Assembly (NCBI RefSeq): GCF_028769735.1
Contig: NC_088188.1
Coordinates: 2,627,001 to 2,691,000 of the forward strand
Source: Zonotrichia leucophrys gambelii
Lineage: Eukaryota; Chordata; Aves; Passeriformes; Passerellidae
Direction: 5' to 3'
Length of the DNA stretch: 64,000 nucleotides
The notes beneath the pieces were generated by a model. It worked only from the letters and a program-made list of their open reading frames with translations, made no database searches and was not told the origin of the DNA. Both the position numbers and the translations under genes were made by a program. Every line of letters begins with the position of its first letter. Positions within the stretch are counted from its first letter, which is position 1. This document shows, one piece after another, positions 12,396 through 24,422 of the stretch.

Positions 12396-12803
12396 CCATG
12401 GTTCTCTCTAACTTGCTACCCTCTTGTTTGGTCATGCCATTATATTAGAATTTCATAGACTTCTATAATATATAAATACTATATATTTTATAAATATAAA
12501 TATATACTTATATAAATACTATATATTTTGCATGCACTTCTCAAACTCCTGGCTTTTATCCACTCTGATGCTGCCTCAAATCCAGCCCTGATATTCTTCA
12601 CAAAGAACAGAGCAGCAAACATAGGAACTGAAAATTTTTGCTGCTGTTGCTTGCTTAGACAAGGTGTGACCACAGTAGCAGTGTGGAGTGACATGAGGTT
12701 TTGGCTTTGGTTGAAGGGCAGGAGTGTGTGCTCAGGGATGCTGCCTTGATCAAGCATGGCTTACCCATAAACTCACACCAAAAGGGCAGCAAGAGTCCTC
12801 TGT
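12396..12803. other. Non-coding DNA with AT-rich tract
   Basis: No gene. The part from about 12450 to 12535 is nearly pure A/T, with ATATAAATACTATATATTTT-like repeats. Confidence 0.55.
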
Positions 12804-12808
12804 GTCTC

Positions 12809-13491
12809 TGTTGAAAATTGCAGGGCAAGATGTTTTCAATTACTATCTTGGCAGATTACCTTTGTCAAGTGGGCAGTTTGCCTTATCTCTCTGTCTGAGT
12901 GACCACATTCACACCTCCCTCGAGAGGGGACATCTGCTGGTAACAGACTATTGAATGTCACTGCATGGCTGATAAGAACTACAGCATCCCACTGGGAGAT
13001 GTGAGCCCAGAGGGAGGAGCCAAGCATTCCTACCCAGATATAAACCAGAGGTTTTGAGTCACCAGCACGGCTTCTCCACTGGATTCCCCAGAGGAACAGC
13101 AGCTGCCTCTTCTCCCGCTGGATCTTCAGAAGAAGAATACATCCTTCTCTACAGGATCCCTGCTCCAGCAGAACCACCCCTGACACTGCAGGAGGGCTGA
13201 GCCACAATTCCAATGGGACTGCTGCCAACACCCTGACCCACAGGGTGTCAGGTTGGGTTCTGACTCTGTCAGGGTTGCTCTAGTGTACTGCATTGTTTAT
13301 TTTATCCTTTTATTTTTCTTCCCTGTTAAAGAACTGTTATTTCCTGCTCCCATATTTTTGCCTGAGAGCCCCTTAATTTAAAATTTATAGCAATTCAGAG
13401 GTGTGGGGAGGGTTTACATTCTCCATTTCAAGGGAAGCTCCTGCCTTATTTAGCACACACCTGGCTTTCTAAACCAAGACAGTCTCCCATC
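12809..13491 (+). mobile_element. Solo ERV LTR, family E (5-bp TSD)
   Basis: The exact 5-bp TSD GTCTC is at 12804-12808 and 13492-13496. It has a TATA box in CAGATATAAACC (about 13037-13048) and a long R region. The tail ends AAACCAAGACA. It is homologous over most of its length to the LTRs at 28861, 47945, 54745 and 61743. The frame that is open in some of those copies is closed here by stops. Confidence 0.9.
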
Positions 13492-13496
13492 AAACA

Positions 13497-13905
13497 CCCA
13501 CAAAAGGCCAAACAGGTAAAACTGACCAAATCATTATTGCTAAAACTGAAGTCGGAACCCCCCGGATAGGGATGGCTGGAATGCAGAGCAAGCTGCTGCT
13601 GCTGGTACCTGCTAGTGGCTGTCTCAAAAAGGCAAAGCTGTTATTTATGGTCCTTTATTCCTGTAGCATTTGCTGTCTTTAATGCAGTCTTCCCACAGGA
13701 GTGCGATGAAGTGCTCTTACTTCCATTTCACATACGAGGAGAGAGAGACACAGTCTCCCTATTCTCAAAAGGCACTTGAGTTCCTGATGCCCTTCAGCTG
13801 TAGTGGAGCTCTGAAATACCTGGGGAAAACTCTGAGGGGCCCATCCAGACCTGCCAGCACTGCCAGCTGACACCTGAGATGTGCTGGGTGGATGCCCTGG
13901 GGAGG
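13497..13905. other. Single-copy non-coding DNA
   Basis: About 400 bp between two solo LTRs. No gene or repeat recognised. Confidence 0.5.
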
Positions 13906-13911
13906 GAGCAG

Positions 13912-14300
13912 TGTGGTGATGTTCACAGGGGTCTTTGGATGAGGGAAGAGACGAGGATCTGACTCCATGTTTCAGAAGGCTTGATTTATTATTTTATGAT
14001 ATATATTACATTAAAACTATACTAAAAGAATAGAAGAAAAGGTTTCATCTCAGAAGGCTAACTAAGCTAAGAATAGAAAGGAATTAATAACAAAGGTTTG
14101 TGTCTTGGACAGAGAGAAAAGCCAGCTGGGCTGTGATTGGCCATTAATTAGAAGCAATCACATGAGACCAATCACAGATGCACCTGTTGCATTCCACAGC
14201 AGCAGATAACCATTGTTGACATTTTGTTCCTGAGGCCTCCCAGCTTCTCAGGAGGAAAAAATCCTAAGGAAAGGATTTTCATAAAAAGATATCTGCAACA
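13912..14300 (-). mobile_element. Solo ERV LTR, family A (6-bp TSD)
   Basis: The exact TSD GAGCAG is at 13906-13911 and 14301-14306. On the minus strand it starts TGTTGCAGATATC and ends CACCACA. It is close in sequence to the copy at 25360. Confidence 0.92.
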
Positions 14301-14306
14301 GAGCAG

Positions 14307-15334
14307 TTCTCAGGGGCTGATACCTGCTCTGAGACATCCCCAAGCACAGCTCACCCTTCCCACAGAGCCACTCACTCCAGACAGGGATGTCCTGCTGCAG
14401 AAAAGCTGCATCTCAAGGACCCAGAGCACCAGCAAACCCAGAGCACAGAGGATGGGGGATGTGGCTTGGAGCCCTTCTTCCTCCATGGCATAGGTTCAGG
14501 GGATATCCAAGGGATTATTCCTGTTCTATAGCAAGTGGAAATATTTTGAATGTCCTCTGACTCATACAGGGGAATCCCAGCTCTGCTCTTTTCAGTGGCC
14601 TTCAGCAAATTATTCTTCATCTTTATGTGTCCCCATCTGAAAGAGCCAGTTGCTGGTGCTGGCCTCAGATTTGATGGATTAACTTGTTACTAATTCCACT
14701 GTGTTCAACAAGTCCAGAGCATTCCTTACTAATCAGCAGAAAGTTATTAATTCTCATTATGACTGCTTCTCATGTCCTTTCTGAAAGAGCTCACTGGGAG
14801 ATACAATAGTTCTCCAGAACACAGGCTGAATCCCTTGGAAAAATCTGCAGGAAAAAACAATCAACCCATTTCTTTACAAAAATAACTGCATATCTCTATG
14901 GGAATTTGTCTCACATTAGATTTCCAGAGGAATTTTCCACTCACTCAATTTCTTAGCTTTTTCCCCACAGAGAAACTGCCTTTTAAACCCACATTTTCTG
15001 GGTAATTGGACTGAAAATGGGCTTTCCATGGCAGAGAATGGAGCTGTCTCCTCCATGGTTGCCAGCCCACATCCCAGAGGCTCTTCACTTTGTCCCCTGA
15101 ACATGAAGCTGACACCAGCCTTCCCAATGGGCTGTCAGATGCAGACATCAGAGCTTCCCTGCCAGGACAGTGCCAAACAGGATCCCACATGGCAGAGCTC
15201 CTCAGGAAAGCCATTCCTGCAGAGCTGCTGGGGTTGGGGTGCAGGGAAGCTTCTCCCACTTGTGGAGGCTGTTCCCACCATGGAACAGCCCCTGTGTAAA
15301 GCAGCAAAGCAGTCCCAGGATGGAAGTTGTGCAT
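14307..15334. other. Single-copy non-coding DNA
   Basis: About 1 kb with no gene recognised. Plus- and minus-strand frames of 130-156 codons near 14945-15498 overlap each other, and one enters the next LTR. They have no recognisable domain. Confidence 0.45.
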
Positions 15335-15341
15335 GTGGGGG

Positions 15342-15810
15342 GTGGCATTCATATTTTCTGAAAAAATCCCTTTGCCCAGGATTTCTCTCCTGGGAAGCTG
15401 AAAAGCCTCGGAGAAAAGGAAAACAATTCTTATCTCATTTGCATCTCCTGTGTTGTGCTCATGTGGAATGTGTTTGGAGATTGTTTACCCACAGGTGATT
15501 GTTCCATTGGATTCTGCTGGGAGTTGTTTTCACTCTTTGGCCAATCAGGGCCAGGCTGTGTCAGGACTCTGGAGAGAGTCAGGAGTTTTCATTATTATCT
15601 TTTTAGCATTCAGTAAGTATTCTTCCTATATTTAGTGTAGTATAGTACTTTTTAATATAATATAGTATCTAATATAGTATATAATATAGTATCTAATCTA
15701 TATAATAATATAATATAGTATCTATACTACTAATAAAGTAGTAAATCAGCCTTCTGAGTACATGGAGTCAGATTCATCATCCTCCATCTGGGGGCAACCC
15801 AAATGCAATA
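15342..15810 (+). mobile_element. Solo ERV LTR, family C
   Basis: The flanking repeat GTGGGGG is at 15335-15341 and 15811-15817. It is read as 7 bp because of the G-run; the true TSD is probably 6 bp. The LTR starts near TGGCATTCAT and ends ATGCAATA. It carries TTGGCCAATCAGGGCC and an expanded TATAGTATCTAA-type tract at about 15634-15733. Confidence 0.87.
15634..15733. repeat. AT-rich (TATAGTATCTAA)n tract inside LTR C
   Basis: Irregular TATAGTATC and TAATATAGTAT units fill the region just before the LTR's polyadenylation area, where the copy at 62880 has only a short TATAGTATAGTTTAG stretch. Confidence 0.75.
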
Positions 15811-16149
15811 GTGGGGGCTTTTTTTCCATTCAAGAGAGAGGGGGAAATGTGTGAAATGGATTTGTTGAGAACTCCCAAAGCCTGACAGAAGGCTCACACA
15901 GTGTGCATCTGTATGCAAACGTTGAGATAAGAAATGCTGACTTAGAAATGCCATGGAATGGGACAGACATTGTTGAGACAGAAATGGAGCTAGAAACAAG
16001 TTTTAGAAGATGGCGTTACAAATAAGACTGGATACTTTGGAGAAATAGAACTATGAAAAATACATTGTAATAATACTCACAAGAAATAATTTTAGATAAT
16101 TAGCTTTATGGCATTTACAGCATGGTGTGGTAAAAGCTGATAGGCCAAG

Positions 16150-16580
16150 TGATGCCAAAAACTGAAGCCTTGTGAACAGAGACTGGACCAAGCTAAAGAA
16201 TAAAGCAGGGATTTATTAAGAGGCCTAAACAGATCCCCCTTGGGCAGCACAACCCAAAATGGCCACAAAATGGACAACCAGTCACGGGGTCTCTCACTTT
16301 TATACGTTTTGCTCCATTTGCACATTGGAGTTAATTGTCCAATTCCAGCTCCAGCCCATGAAGTCTTATCCTGCTTGTTTTTCTTTCTTCAGCCCACGTT
16401 GTTTGTGCTCTTGGGCCTGAGATTTGGATCATTTTTCCTTGGTCCCCAGCTAGAGAAGGAATTTTTTTGTCTCCCTACTCTGTGATATTACCATCCCCTC
16501 ATATGAAGCCCTGACCCATACATTAAAGCAGCACAGAATGTGAAAAATAGAAAAGCTAAAACCTGAGGCATCACTTATAG
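16150..16580 (-). mobile_element. LTR, family F
   Basis: On the minus strand it starts near TGCCTCAGG and has a TATA box in ACGTATAAAAGTGAG and a polyadenylation signal in TTAATAAATCCC. It matches 31656-32100 over about 400 bp. No clear TSD was found, so the ends are uncertain. Confidence 0.7.
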
Positions 16581-16589
16581 TGTATTGAG

Positions 16590-16861
16590 AAACACTTATA
16601 GTGTATTGTAATTAGGAAATAGTTGTTTTCTGATTGTGATAGCATCAATTATAGCATCTGTATTGTCTCACCCTTCACATGAGACTGAAAATGGAATAAA
16701 AGTTTTTAAAACACCTCTCAGTTGCCCCATCTCTGGGTCAGAAAAGGGCTTAATCTGACAGTGGTGGCCTTCACACCCCACCAGGATGCCTTGGCCTTGG
16801 ATGGATGCCAGCTCTGCTACCTCTCAGTGCCTCCTTTCCCAAAAACAGGAGTGTGATAGAT
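16590..16861. other. Single-copy spacer
   Basis: Non-coding spacer between LTR F and LTR H. Nothing recognised. Confidence 0.5.
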
Positions 16862-16867
16862 GAGCAA

Positions 16868-17276
16868 TGCCATGGTTGACTCTCACAATTAAAAGGCAAA
16901 TATCCTGTATATATGTCAGGAGCAGTTTTATAGATTGATAGTTGTGTTTTACCCCCTTTGTGCTGTTCTCAGGGGTGCCCTGGGTTGGGGACATTTGGGA
17001 GGGTCACTCGTTCCTGTGGCAGCCCCTGAGCTCCAATCAAGGTGTCAGGCAGGGATCTCCAGCACTGGGCAGGGAAGGAGGAGTCTGTGGACAGAACTTT
17101 GGGAGGGGCTAAAGGGTTAAAAGGGGAAACCTCCATGGTGAGGATGAGCACATGGTGGGAAAAATCCTCTGCTCCTGGTGCTGAAATATTTTCTCTATTC
17201 AGTCTTCTGTTGTATTTTTTTATAAGGTTTTAATAAACCTTTTATAGTTTTTGGAAATGAGGATCCTTTCTCACAG
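16868..17276 (+). mobile_element. Solo LTR, family H
   Basis: It starts TGCCATGGTTGACTCTCAC and ends TTTCTCACAG. The probable TSD GAGCAA is at 16862-16867 and 17277-17282. The polyadenylation signal AATAAA is at 17232-17237. Homologues are at 28345 and 59916, both inverted, with a more diverged one at 11872. Confidence 0.8.
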
Positions 17277-17282
17277 GAGCAA

Positions 17283-18326
17283 GGGGAGAAGGAGATTGTT
17301 CAATTTTATGTTTTTAGGAGGAGATAGGGGGAGGAGAATGTTTTATTTTTTTTGTTAAGCCTGGCTAGCGTTTTGACTTTGAGCTGCTTGGAGCAGCTAC
17401 ATCTCTTGCCATGCATATTCATGACAGCCACGTCCTTGCTGACTCATCAGTCACCTTTGGAGCTAAAACAATGAACCAGGACAACTTGTGATGGCAAAGG
17501 CTCCCAACCCTGCCTGCTCAGGCACCACAACAAGCACTTTCAAAGCCAAGGGGGCACATTTCCATTCTAGAGAGGGAGATTTTATTTTGACATTCCAAAC
17601 TAAAAAACGTAAGCAAGACAACAACCCCACACATTTCTTTTTGATCTTCTGATGGAAAAAAAATCCCGAAAATTGTATTTTTGGTTTAAAAAAAGTGTTC
17701 ATTTGGAGGAATACTGTAGTTCTTTAATGCCTCAAAAAAAGTGCACAAGAACCCAAAAAATTATTGATAGGAAAATCTGATGTTTCACTTTTATTATTTT
17801 ATTAATTAGTTTCCCTTCAGCTACCAAATTTAGACCCCAGTTTGAATCCATTTATACTCAAAACTTTCTTCCTTTTTGCACAGAATTATTACTGAAAATT
17901 AATTCTGATTTAGAGTTCAAGTCCTTGGACAAAGCAATAAGCCCAAATTTCAGAAAGAGACAACAAGTAAAATCTCTATTTCTTTGAGAACAGTAAAATC
18001 TTAACAAGTCTCCAGATGATATTACACATCAAAATCTGTCAGAAATTGCTTCCTGAAAGGAAAGATTACTCAATTTATCAAATAACTTGTAAATTCATAT
18101 GTCTGGCATGGGCAAGACTCAAGGGAGTTGCATGAATTATAACAAAGCATTCTGGCTCCTCCCTGCCCATTTCATTTGAAAGAAATAAATGTCAAGAGAA
18201 AGTGGCCTGAAATGTCTTTTGGAATAAGATGTGATTCCCCATGATGAATGGAGGATTTGGTCCCTAAGGCAGCTTGGCAGGACAGGGGCAGCAGCTTTGG
18301 CCTGGAGCAGCACAGCCCCTTGCAGC
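17283..18326. other. Single-copy non-coding DNA
   Basis: About 1 kb and mostly AT-rich from 17600 to 18100. No gene or repeat family recognised. Confidence 0.5.
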
Positions 18327-18332
18327 CTTCTG

Positions 18333-18751
18333 TATTGAATTTGTGTTCCCTCCAGACGAAGGCAGGAATGATGCATCTGACTCCATGTTCTCAGAAGGCT
18401 AATTTATTATTTTATTATACTGTATTATATTATAGAATGCTATACTAAACTATACTGAAGAATACAGAAAGGATACCTACAGGAGGCTAAAAAGATAATA
18501 ATGAAAACTCCTGACTCTTTCCAGAGTCCTGACACAGCCTGGCCCTGATTGGCCAAAGAGTGAAAACAACTCACAGCTGAATCCAATGGAACAATCACCT
18601 GTGGGTAAACAATCTCCAAACACATTCCACATGAGCACAGCACAGGAGAAGCAAATGAGAGAAGAATTGTTTTCCTTTTCTCTGAGGCTTTTCAGCTTCC
18701 CAGGAGAAAAATCCTGGGTGAAGGCATTTTTCAGAGAACATGAATGCCACA
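18333..18751 (-). mobile_element. Solo ERV LTR, family C
   Basis: The flanks are CTTCTG (18327-18332) and CTCCTG (18752-18757), a 6-bp TSD with one change. On the minus strand it starts TGTGGCATTC and ends CAATA. It has the shared TTGGCCAATCAGGGCC element and a short AT tract at about 18408-18462. Confidence 0.85.
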
Positions 18752-19054
18752 CTCCTGTCCCTCTGTCTCCTCTCCTACACAATATTTGTGTACTCCTTAT
18801 CCTTCCCCAGCCCTCACTCTGCTGCCCCCAGCCCTGTACTGTTCCCACTCCTCCTCACCAGTGTCCCTTCTCCAGGGCAGGGACCCTGCAGGGCATGGAG
18901 GAGGCTGCAGGGATGGGATCTGACCCCAGAATCTCCTTTCCAGCAGGCAGGGGCTCCCTCCCAAGGGAGCAGTGCACAACAAAACCAAGAACACCCTCCA
19001 GAAACTCCCTGGGAGTGTTCTGGGGAGATGGATGTGGCTGGGCCAGTGGAAGGT

Positions 19055-19574
19055 TGTCACAGACATCTTTTGTGAAAAATCCTTTCTTTAGGATTTTTCC
19101 TCCTGAGATGCTGGGAGGCCTCAGGAACAAAATGTAAACAATGATTATCTGCTGCTGTGGAATGCAACAGGTGCATCTGTGATTGGCCCATGTTGGATGT
19201 TTGTAATTAATGGCCAGTCACAGTGAGCTGGCTTGGACAGAGAGCCAAGCCACAAACCTTTGTTATCATTCTTTCTTTTTCTCTTCTTAGCTACCCTTCT
19301 GATGAAATCCTTTCTTCTATTCTTTTAGTATGGTTTTAATGTAATATATATCATAAAATAATAAATCAAGCCTTCTGAAACATGGAAACAGTGCCTCTGT
19401 CTGTCCTGCTGAACAGACCTCGGCAAGCCAGAGAAAGAATTTTATAGATAAGAAACAATAAACAACGTTGAGAACCAGAACAGAAGAATCCTGATTCCTT
19501 CTTCGACTGCTGGGCTGGGAAAAGAGACTTTCTATCACATCTCAGGGTCACTGTGACCAGCAGAAATCCTGAGA
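19055..19574 (+). mobile_element. Hybrid LTR: 5' part family A, 3' part family D
   Basis: Positions 19055 to about 19385 match family A from its 5' end through the polyadenylation region and the CCTTCTGAAACATGGA motif. The sequence then changes abruptly. Positions 19386-19574 match the 3' part of family D, including CTGCTGAACAGACCTCGG, the AATAAAC signal, GAACCAGAACAGAAGAATCC, and an end in CCTGAGA. The flanks (GAAGGT before, CTGGAG after) do not match, as expected if two LTRs recombined with loss of the DNA between them. Confidence 0.8.
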
Positions 19575-22032
19575 CTGGAGCCCCAGAGACTGAGCCCTCT
19601 GTCCATGGCTCAACCATTTCAGTCTCCTCTGGAGCAGTTACCTGCACAAACCACAGGGCAAACTCAAAACTGTGCTGCAGGGTTCGTAAGGGAAGAGAAA
19701 AATGAAAGCATTTACCCACAGCAGAAGTGCCAGGCTTCACAGGACAGGATTCCATTCCACGAGGATGAATGTTAAATTCATTGTTAAATAACAAGTGCTC
19801 AGTAACACTCCTGCTTACACATTTTCATGCTCCTGTACCCAGAGAACTTTACTTCTGTGAGTTTGTATCCAATGGACTTTTCTGAGTTTGCATCCCATGG
19901 CATTTGTTAGTAGTAATGGCCATTTCAGGCTAGACAGATGGGGCACAAGGACACCTCAAAATTAACTGGGAAAGCCACAGGACCCAGTCTCACATCTGCA
20001 GCAACTCACACATGACTCCACTGAGCACACTCCAAACTTACTCCAAGATGAGAATCTGAATCAGAACTGCATTTTTCCCAGATGATAACATTTGGATGAG
20101 AGCACAAACAGCTCAATCACTAAAACCCTGGAACAAACATCCTCTGTCCTGTGGTGGATAAAGTATTTTTGTTCTTCAGGATTTGGGGTGGCTCAAGGGG
20201 CACTGGTGAGGAACCAAAGCCCCCAAGTCTAGACAAGGAAAATAAATCTACAGCTTGTCAAGATAAAGAAAAAAGGTGTATTTGTTTTCTGAATTAATAA
20301 AGTTCAGCTTAATCTCTGTTCCACTAGGCTGCAATTCCACAGGGTGTGGTGAATTCTTGCAATGGGAGCAGAGGGTATCCTGCAGGCCCCAAAGCTGTAC
20401 TTCTGCATGAATTAACAAAAACTCAGTGTTCTGTGCAAACCTCATCTGACTGTAAACTGAGCTTTCTAATTTGAAGGCACTTTTTTCTTCAATTAGAGAA
20501 CCTTCAGAATTCAGCTCTTGAGCCTTCATTCTGAATGACTATATGCCCCATTTCCATCATAAATCTAGCCTATGTGCCACACAGTCTCTGCTCTACATTA
20601 AACCATGGGCTGTGGTGATGAGGGAAGTGGGATGGCCTAAGAAGAGTTGGGTTTCAGCATTACCAACACTCAAGATTTGTCCCAGCTTTCTGCCCACAGG
20701 CAGCTCTAAATCTTCTTTGATCAACCACGCACACCCAAGTCATGCCAACTCTCCCACCCCCAGCTTCTCCTTCTCCCAAGTGCACTGGAAGCACAAATAT
20801 TCCCAGCTTCAGATGAAAAACCTACTCACTGAACTCACTTGAGGATGTTTATTTTGACCTAACTGTGCCTTGCAGGACAGTGTGATGACATCTCCCTGCA
20901 CACAGCTCCTGGACTACACCACACATCCTCCAGAGCAGCAGCACTGGCAACAATAAACAATAACAATTAACAGTGATTTCAGCATTCTGCAGGACCTAAA
21001 TGCATTTTAGGTGCTCCTGTTGCTAGAAAATGCAGTCATTAGTTTGATCACTCTTTTGGAGATTGGAAGAAAAAGGCTGGCAAAGAAAATGTACCATCAC
21101 CTGCAAGATGAGCAACCCACATGGTATTTGTTCCTCCTCTTCCTACTCATCCCAGCCTGCACTGGTAAAATCAGGAGAGTAGGATACTTGGAAGAGAAAA
21201 GCAGAGACCAAGAGTTCCTGTCCTCTGCTGAGGATGAAGGAAAGCTTTCTGCTATACCTGAGACAGGTTAGGAGGGAAGGACTGGTCTCAGGCCATGTAT
21301 GAGATGGGAGTACTGAGGGGAAATGGTTGTGAAAGCAGAATGGTTTGTGTCCTTTAAAAATTGTGGCATTCATTATTTTGTTCATGTGCTCTCTGAGTGG
21401 CATTGCTGTGCATTATGCTCTGTAAAGAATGAGGGGCTCTTCACACTGGCTATTGAGATATTCCAGGCTGCCAAGGCCTTGTGTGAAGCTATTTTAGTTT
21501 TTGTCAGAGGAAACCAATGCCTTTTCAACAAATAGAGAATAATAAAGAGGAAAAGAATCCTCTTTTCTTTCTGCCATTGTTACTAGCAATGACAAGGCTG
21601 CTCCAGGATGGATCCACAGGCACTACACACAGCATCAGGTCATTGCCTTCAAAGCCTAACTAGTTTATGCCAGCTTGGGACTTGGCCCTGTGTATTCAAG
21701 CCCACTTCAGTTCTCTCCACATTCTCCCTTGCTATTAACTCTGCTGAGCTGTGGCCCATATCACTGTTTGCTCTGATTTTTCTTCATACTCCCTCTCTCT
21801 GACCTCTTTTGGTAGAGCTGGTAACAGCTTGCCTCCTTGAAAATGGATTGTTTCCCTCACATCAGCTGAGAAGCAAGGTCAAGATCCAGCTGCTCCCAGC
21901 TGATAGCTTTAAAACAATAACTTTGGTGGAGACCAAACCAATCTGCTCCAAGTTCTTCTCTGGGGAGAGGTGTGAGGAGTGGGTAGAGGATGGGTCTTTA
22001 CACCTACTCTGAGCAGGCAGCCTGCTCTGGTG
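19575..22032. other. Single-copy non-coding DNA
   Basis: About 2.5 kb, the longest repeat-poor part of the left half. No exon-like frame, RNA or repeat family is recognised. The open frames of 60-99 codons are scattered on both strands. Confidence 0.5.
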
Positions 22033-22038
22033 ACAAAC

Positions 22039-22450
22039 TGTGGCAATCACATTGTCTGAACAGAGACAGACATAATTCTCTCTCTCAGGATTTTTCCTGG
22101 GGATGGCAGTGAGAAGATCAGAGGGGAAAACAATTCTTATCCCTACTTGCTGCTCCTGTTGTTTGGCACATGTGGAATGTGTTATGGAGACTGTTTACCC
22201 AAAGTGATTTGTTAATTGGACTTTGCTGATGGTTGTTTGGATTGATTGGCCAATTGGATCAAAGCTGTGTCCTGGCTGTTGGAGATACTCAGGTTTTTCT
22301 TTAGTATCTCTTATGTATAGTATCCCTTTAGTATAGCTTTAATATAGTATTAGTGTAATATAACATAGCTTAATAAAGCATTTGTTCAGCCTTCTGAATC
22401 ATGGAGTCAGAGTGCATCATTCTCTACATCGGGGTCACCCTGAATCAATA
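22039..22450 (+). mobile_element. Diverged solo LTR of the C family
   Basis: The flanks are ACAAAC (22033-22038) and CCAAAC (22451-22456), a 6-bp TSD with one change. It starts TGTGGCAATC and ends AATCAATA. It keeps the C-family order: GGATTTTTCCTGG, AAAACAATTCTTATC, CATGTGGAATGTG, then CCTTCTGAATCATGGAGTCAG. It is more diverged than the other copies. Confidence 0.8.
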
Positions 22451-22456
22451 CCAAAC

Positions 22457-22980
22457 TGGGATAAATAAAGTGCTGGTAGAAGAGATCACAGGGCTGATTA
22501 CAGAGAGCACCCAGGCAGTGTGCTGGTTCCCACAAGAACTGAGCCAGGAAAACATTTCTTCAGAAACTAAATGCTTCACTTTTACAAGGAAAAAAGAAAA
22601 CCAAAGCCACTTATAAATCTATGTATGACACAAGGATTGTCCCACCACTGTATTTTGTTACTTTGCTACTGAGAAAGGCTGGGAGAGCAGGAAATGGGCT
22701 GCACAGAGCCCTGCATGTTGCTGGTTCCCATCACAATGAAGACACAGGTGGGCAAAGTGGATTAAAACTCGCATTAGTTTATGATGTGACCAAATTCCAC
22801 TTTCAGGGACTTAGGTAATTATGCTTTAACAGAAGTATAAACAAACCCAGACAAACTAAAAATCCAGGAGAAACCCCCTGTGTAGCAATGCATCTGAACA
22901 ACTCAGACTGCAGTGTGCACCAGCCATTTCCCTTGTAACTGTTCTTATCAGAATTTTCTCAGGCCTCTCTGGAATTCATC
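22457..22980. other. Single-copy non-coding DNA
   Basis: No gene or repeat recognised. Confidence 0.45.
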
Positions 22981-22984
22981 AAGG

Positions 22985-23445
22985 TTACTAAGACATAAAC
23001 TGTGCTAAAATAGGAAAGAAGAAGCTAAGAAACCAAATTCCAAGACCACAAGAAATAGATAACAGAGAATTGTGAATCACCTGGACTGTGACCAATCACC
23101 CTTTCTGGGAGGTGCATGCAGAACACGTGGATAAGAAAAGGCACCAATAAGAAATGAGTGATCAGTGTGGGGTTAGAAGTATAAATAAGTGTTTATTATT
23201 TCATAATTTATAGTATATTCATAATATACTTATAACATATTTATAACATACTTATATATAATTATAATATATCTTATATATTTATAATATATATTTATTA
23301 TATATATACTTATATATATATATATAATAATTTATAGTATATTTAAGCAGTAGGGTTAGAATGTATAAATAAGTGTTTAATGCAAACACTAATCAGCTTC
23401 TGCCTAATCATATTGGTCAGTTGTCAAGTAGTCCTGAATTTCCCA
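22985..23445 (+). mobile_element. LTR, family N, with internal AT satellite
   Basis: The U3-like sequence includes a CCAAT element (GACCAATCACCC) and GCACCAATAAG. A TATA-bearing segment GGTTAGAAGTATAAATAAG follows at 23171. After 160 bp of AT repeats the same segment recurs at 23354. No TSD was found, and the ends are estimated from composition. Confidence 0.55.
23196..23350. repeat. AT-rich satellite between two direct repeats
   Basis: The tract consists of TATAATATA, ACTTATA and TATATATA units. It is flanked by near-identical 25-bp segments (23171-23195 and 23354-23379, starting GGTTAGAA and ending GTGTTTA). One of these probably arose by duplication within the LTR. Confidence 0.8.
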
Positions 23446-23809
23446 CACCCCCTGGACCAGGAGAAGCTCAGCAGAGCCATGGTCAAAACCCAGAGGCCAT
23501 CACTGCTGAGGGACAGCCCAGACTCTCTCAAACCACTTTGCCTAGCAGGCACTGGTAGGATCTCCTCAGGAAGCACCCACGTGGCCTTCAGAGTGCCAGA
23601 ACACATTCCACACCTTGGGATGGAACCAAGGGCTGCCCGTTTGCCCTCCACTGCTCCCCACCGAAGCTGTTCCCCCACCACCCTCCCAGCAGCTCCATCT
23701 GCTGTGGCTCTGGCATCCTCCCCTTCCCCACCAGCACCTGCTCAGGTAATCAGCTGGCTCCTGTTCCCTCCAGCCCTAGAAGTGAGCCCCAAGGCTTCCC
23801 TGGGGTGTC
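23446..23809. other. GC-richer single-copy DNA
   Basis: No gene recognised. A 193-codon plus-strand frame (23380-23961) crosses from LTR N through this segment into LTR B, so it is a composite of unrelated sequences. Confidence 0.5.
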
Positions 23810-23815
23810 TGTGGA

Positions 23816-24416
23816 AGTCGGAACTCAGCGCATCCCTCCGGGTGTCCAGAGTTGCCAAGGACCCCGTCAGGGGGCTCAGAGACCCTGGCACACAGCCCAG
23901 AACACCTGGGGATTTGATTTTGACCCCTGGAGCAAGTTGCCAACTTTGTATGAGGACCTGAAAGTCACACAGGTTTCAATCACAGGGTGAAAATGTAGAT
24001 TTTAGGATTTTTGTTATGGGGGTTATGGGGACAAGATGGAGGAATCTGGGCATGTCCAGCCTTTCTTCTTCTTTTTCTTGTTCTCCATTTTCTGCCATGA
24101 TGTTGGCACTTTGAGATTGGCCTAGAGTAGAAGTACACTGTCTAACATAAGTGATAGGTATTGAGAATTAAGTGTAAATATGTTATAGGTAGTTTGTAGT
24201 ATAAAAGGACAACACTGCCTCAGGGGCGGTCAGAGTGCCTGTGGCTGCCCTGCTGAGCAGATCTCGGCTGGGCAGAAAGAAAATTTTATAAATAAGAATT
24301 AATAAACAACCTCAAGACCGAAAAGTGAAGAGTCCAGACTCGTTCCTTAGTTGCGCGGGCCAAAGCAAAGACATCCTGCACATCTTGGGGCAGCAATTAT
24401 CAACAGCAACCCGAGA
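23816..24416 (+). mobile_element. Solo ERV LTR, family B (6-bp TSD)
   Basis: The exact TSD TGTGGA is at 23810-23815 and 24417-24422. It is the plus-strand counterpart of the LTR at 3273. It has a TATA box at 24200-24207 and a polyadenylation signal at 24301-24306, and it ends CAACCCGAGA. The first bases of the LTR (expected TGTC) appear altered. Confidence 0.9.
24200..24207 (+). promoter_or_regulatory. TATA box of LTR B
   Basis: TATAAAAG lies about 100 bp upstream of the AATAAA at 24301, the normal U3/R layout of a retroviral LTR promoter. Whether it is active is unknown. Confidence 0.6.
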
Positions 24417-24422
24417 TGTGGA

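Noticed and set aside
18586..19137. 183-codon plus-strand ORF
   Set aside because: It begins in LTR C and ends in the hybrid LTR, with no domain recognised.
23380..23961. 193-codon plus-strand ORF
   Set aside because: It joins LTR N, a spacer and LTR B.
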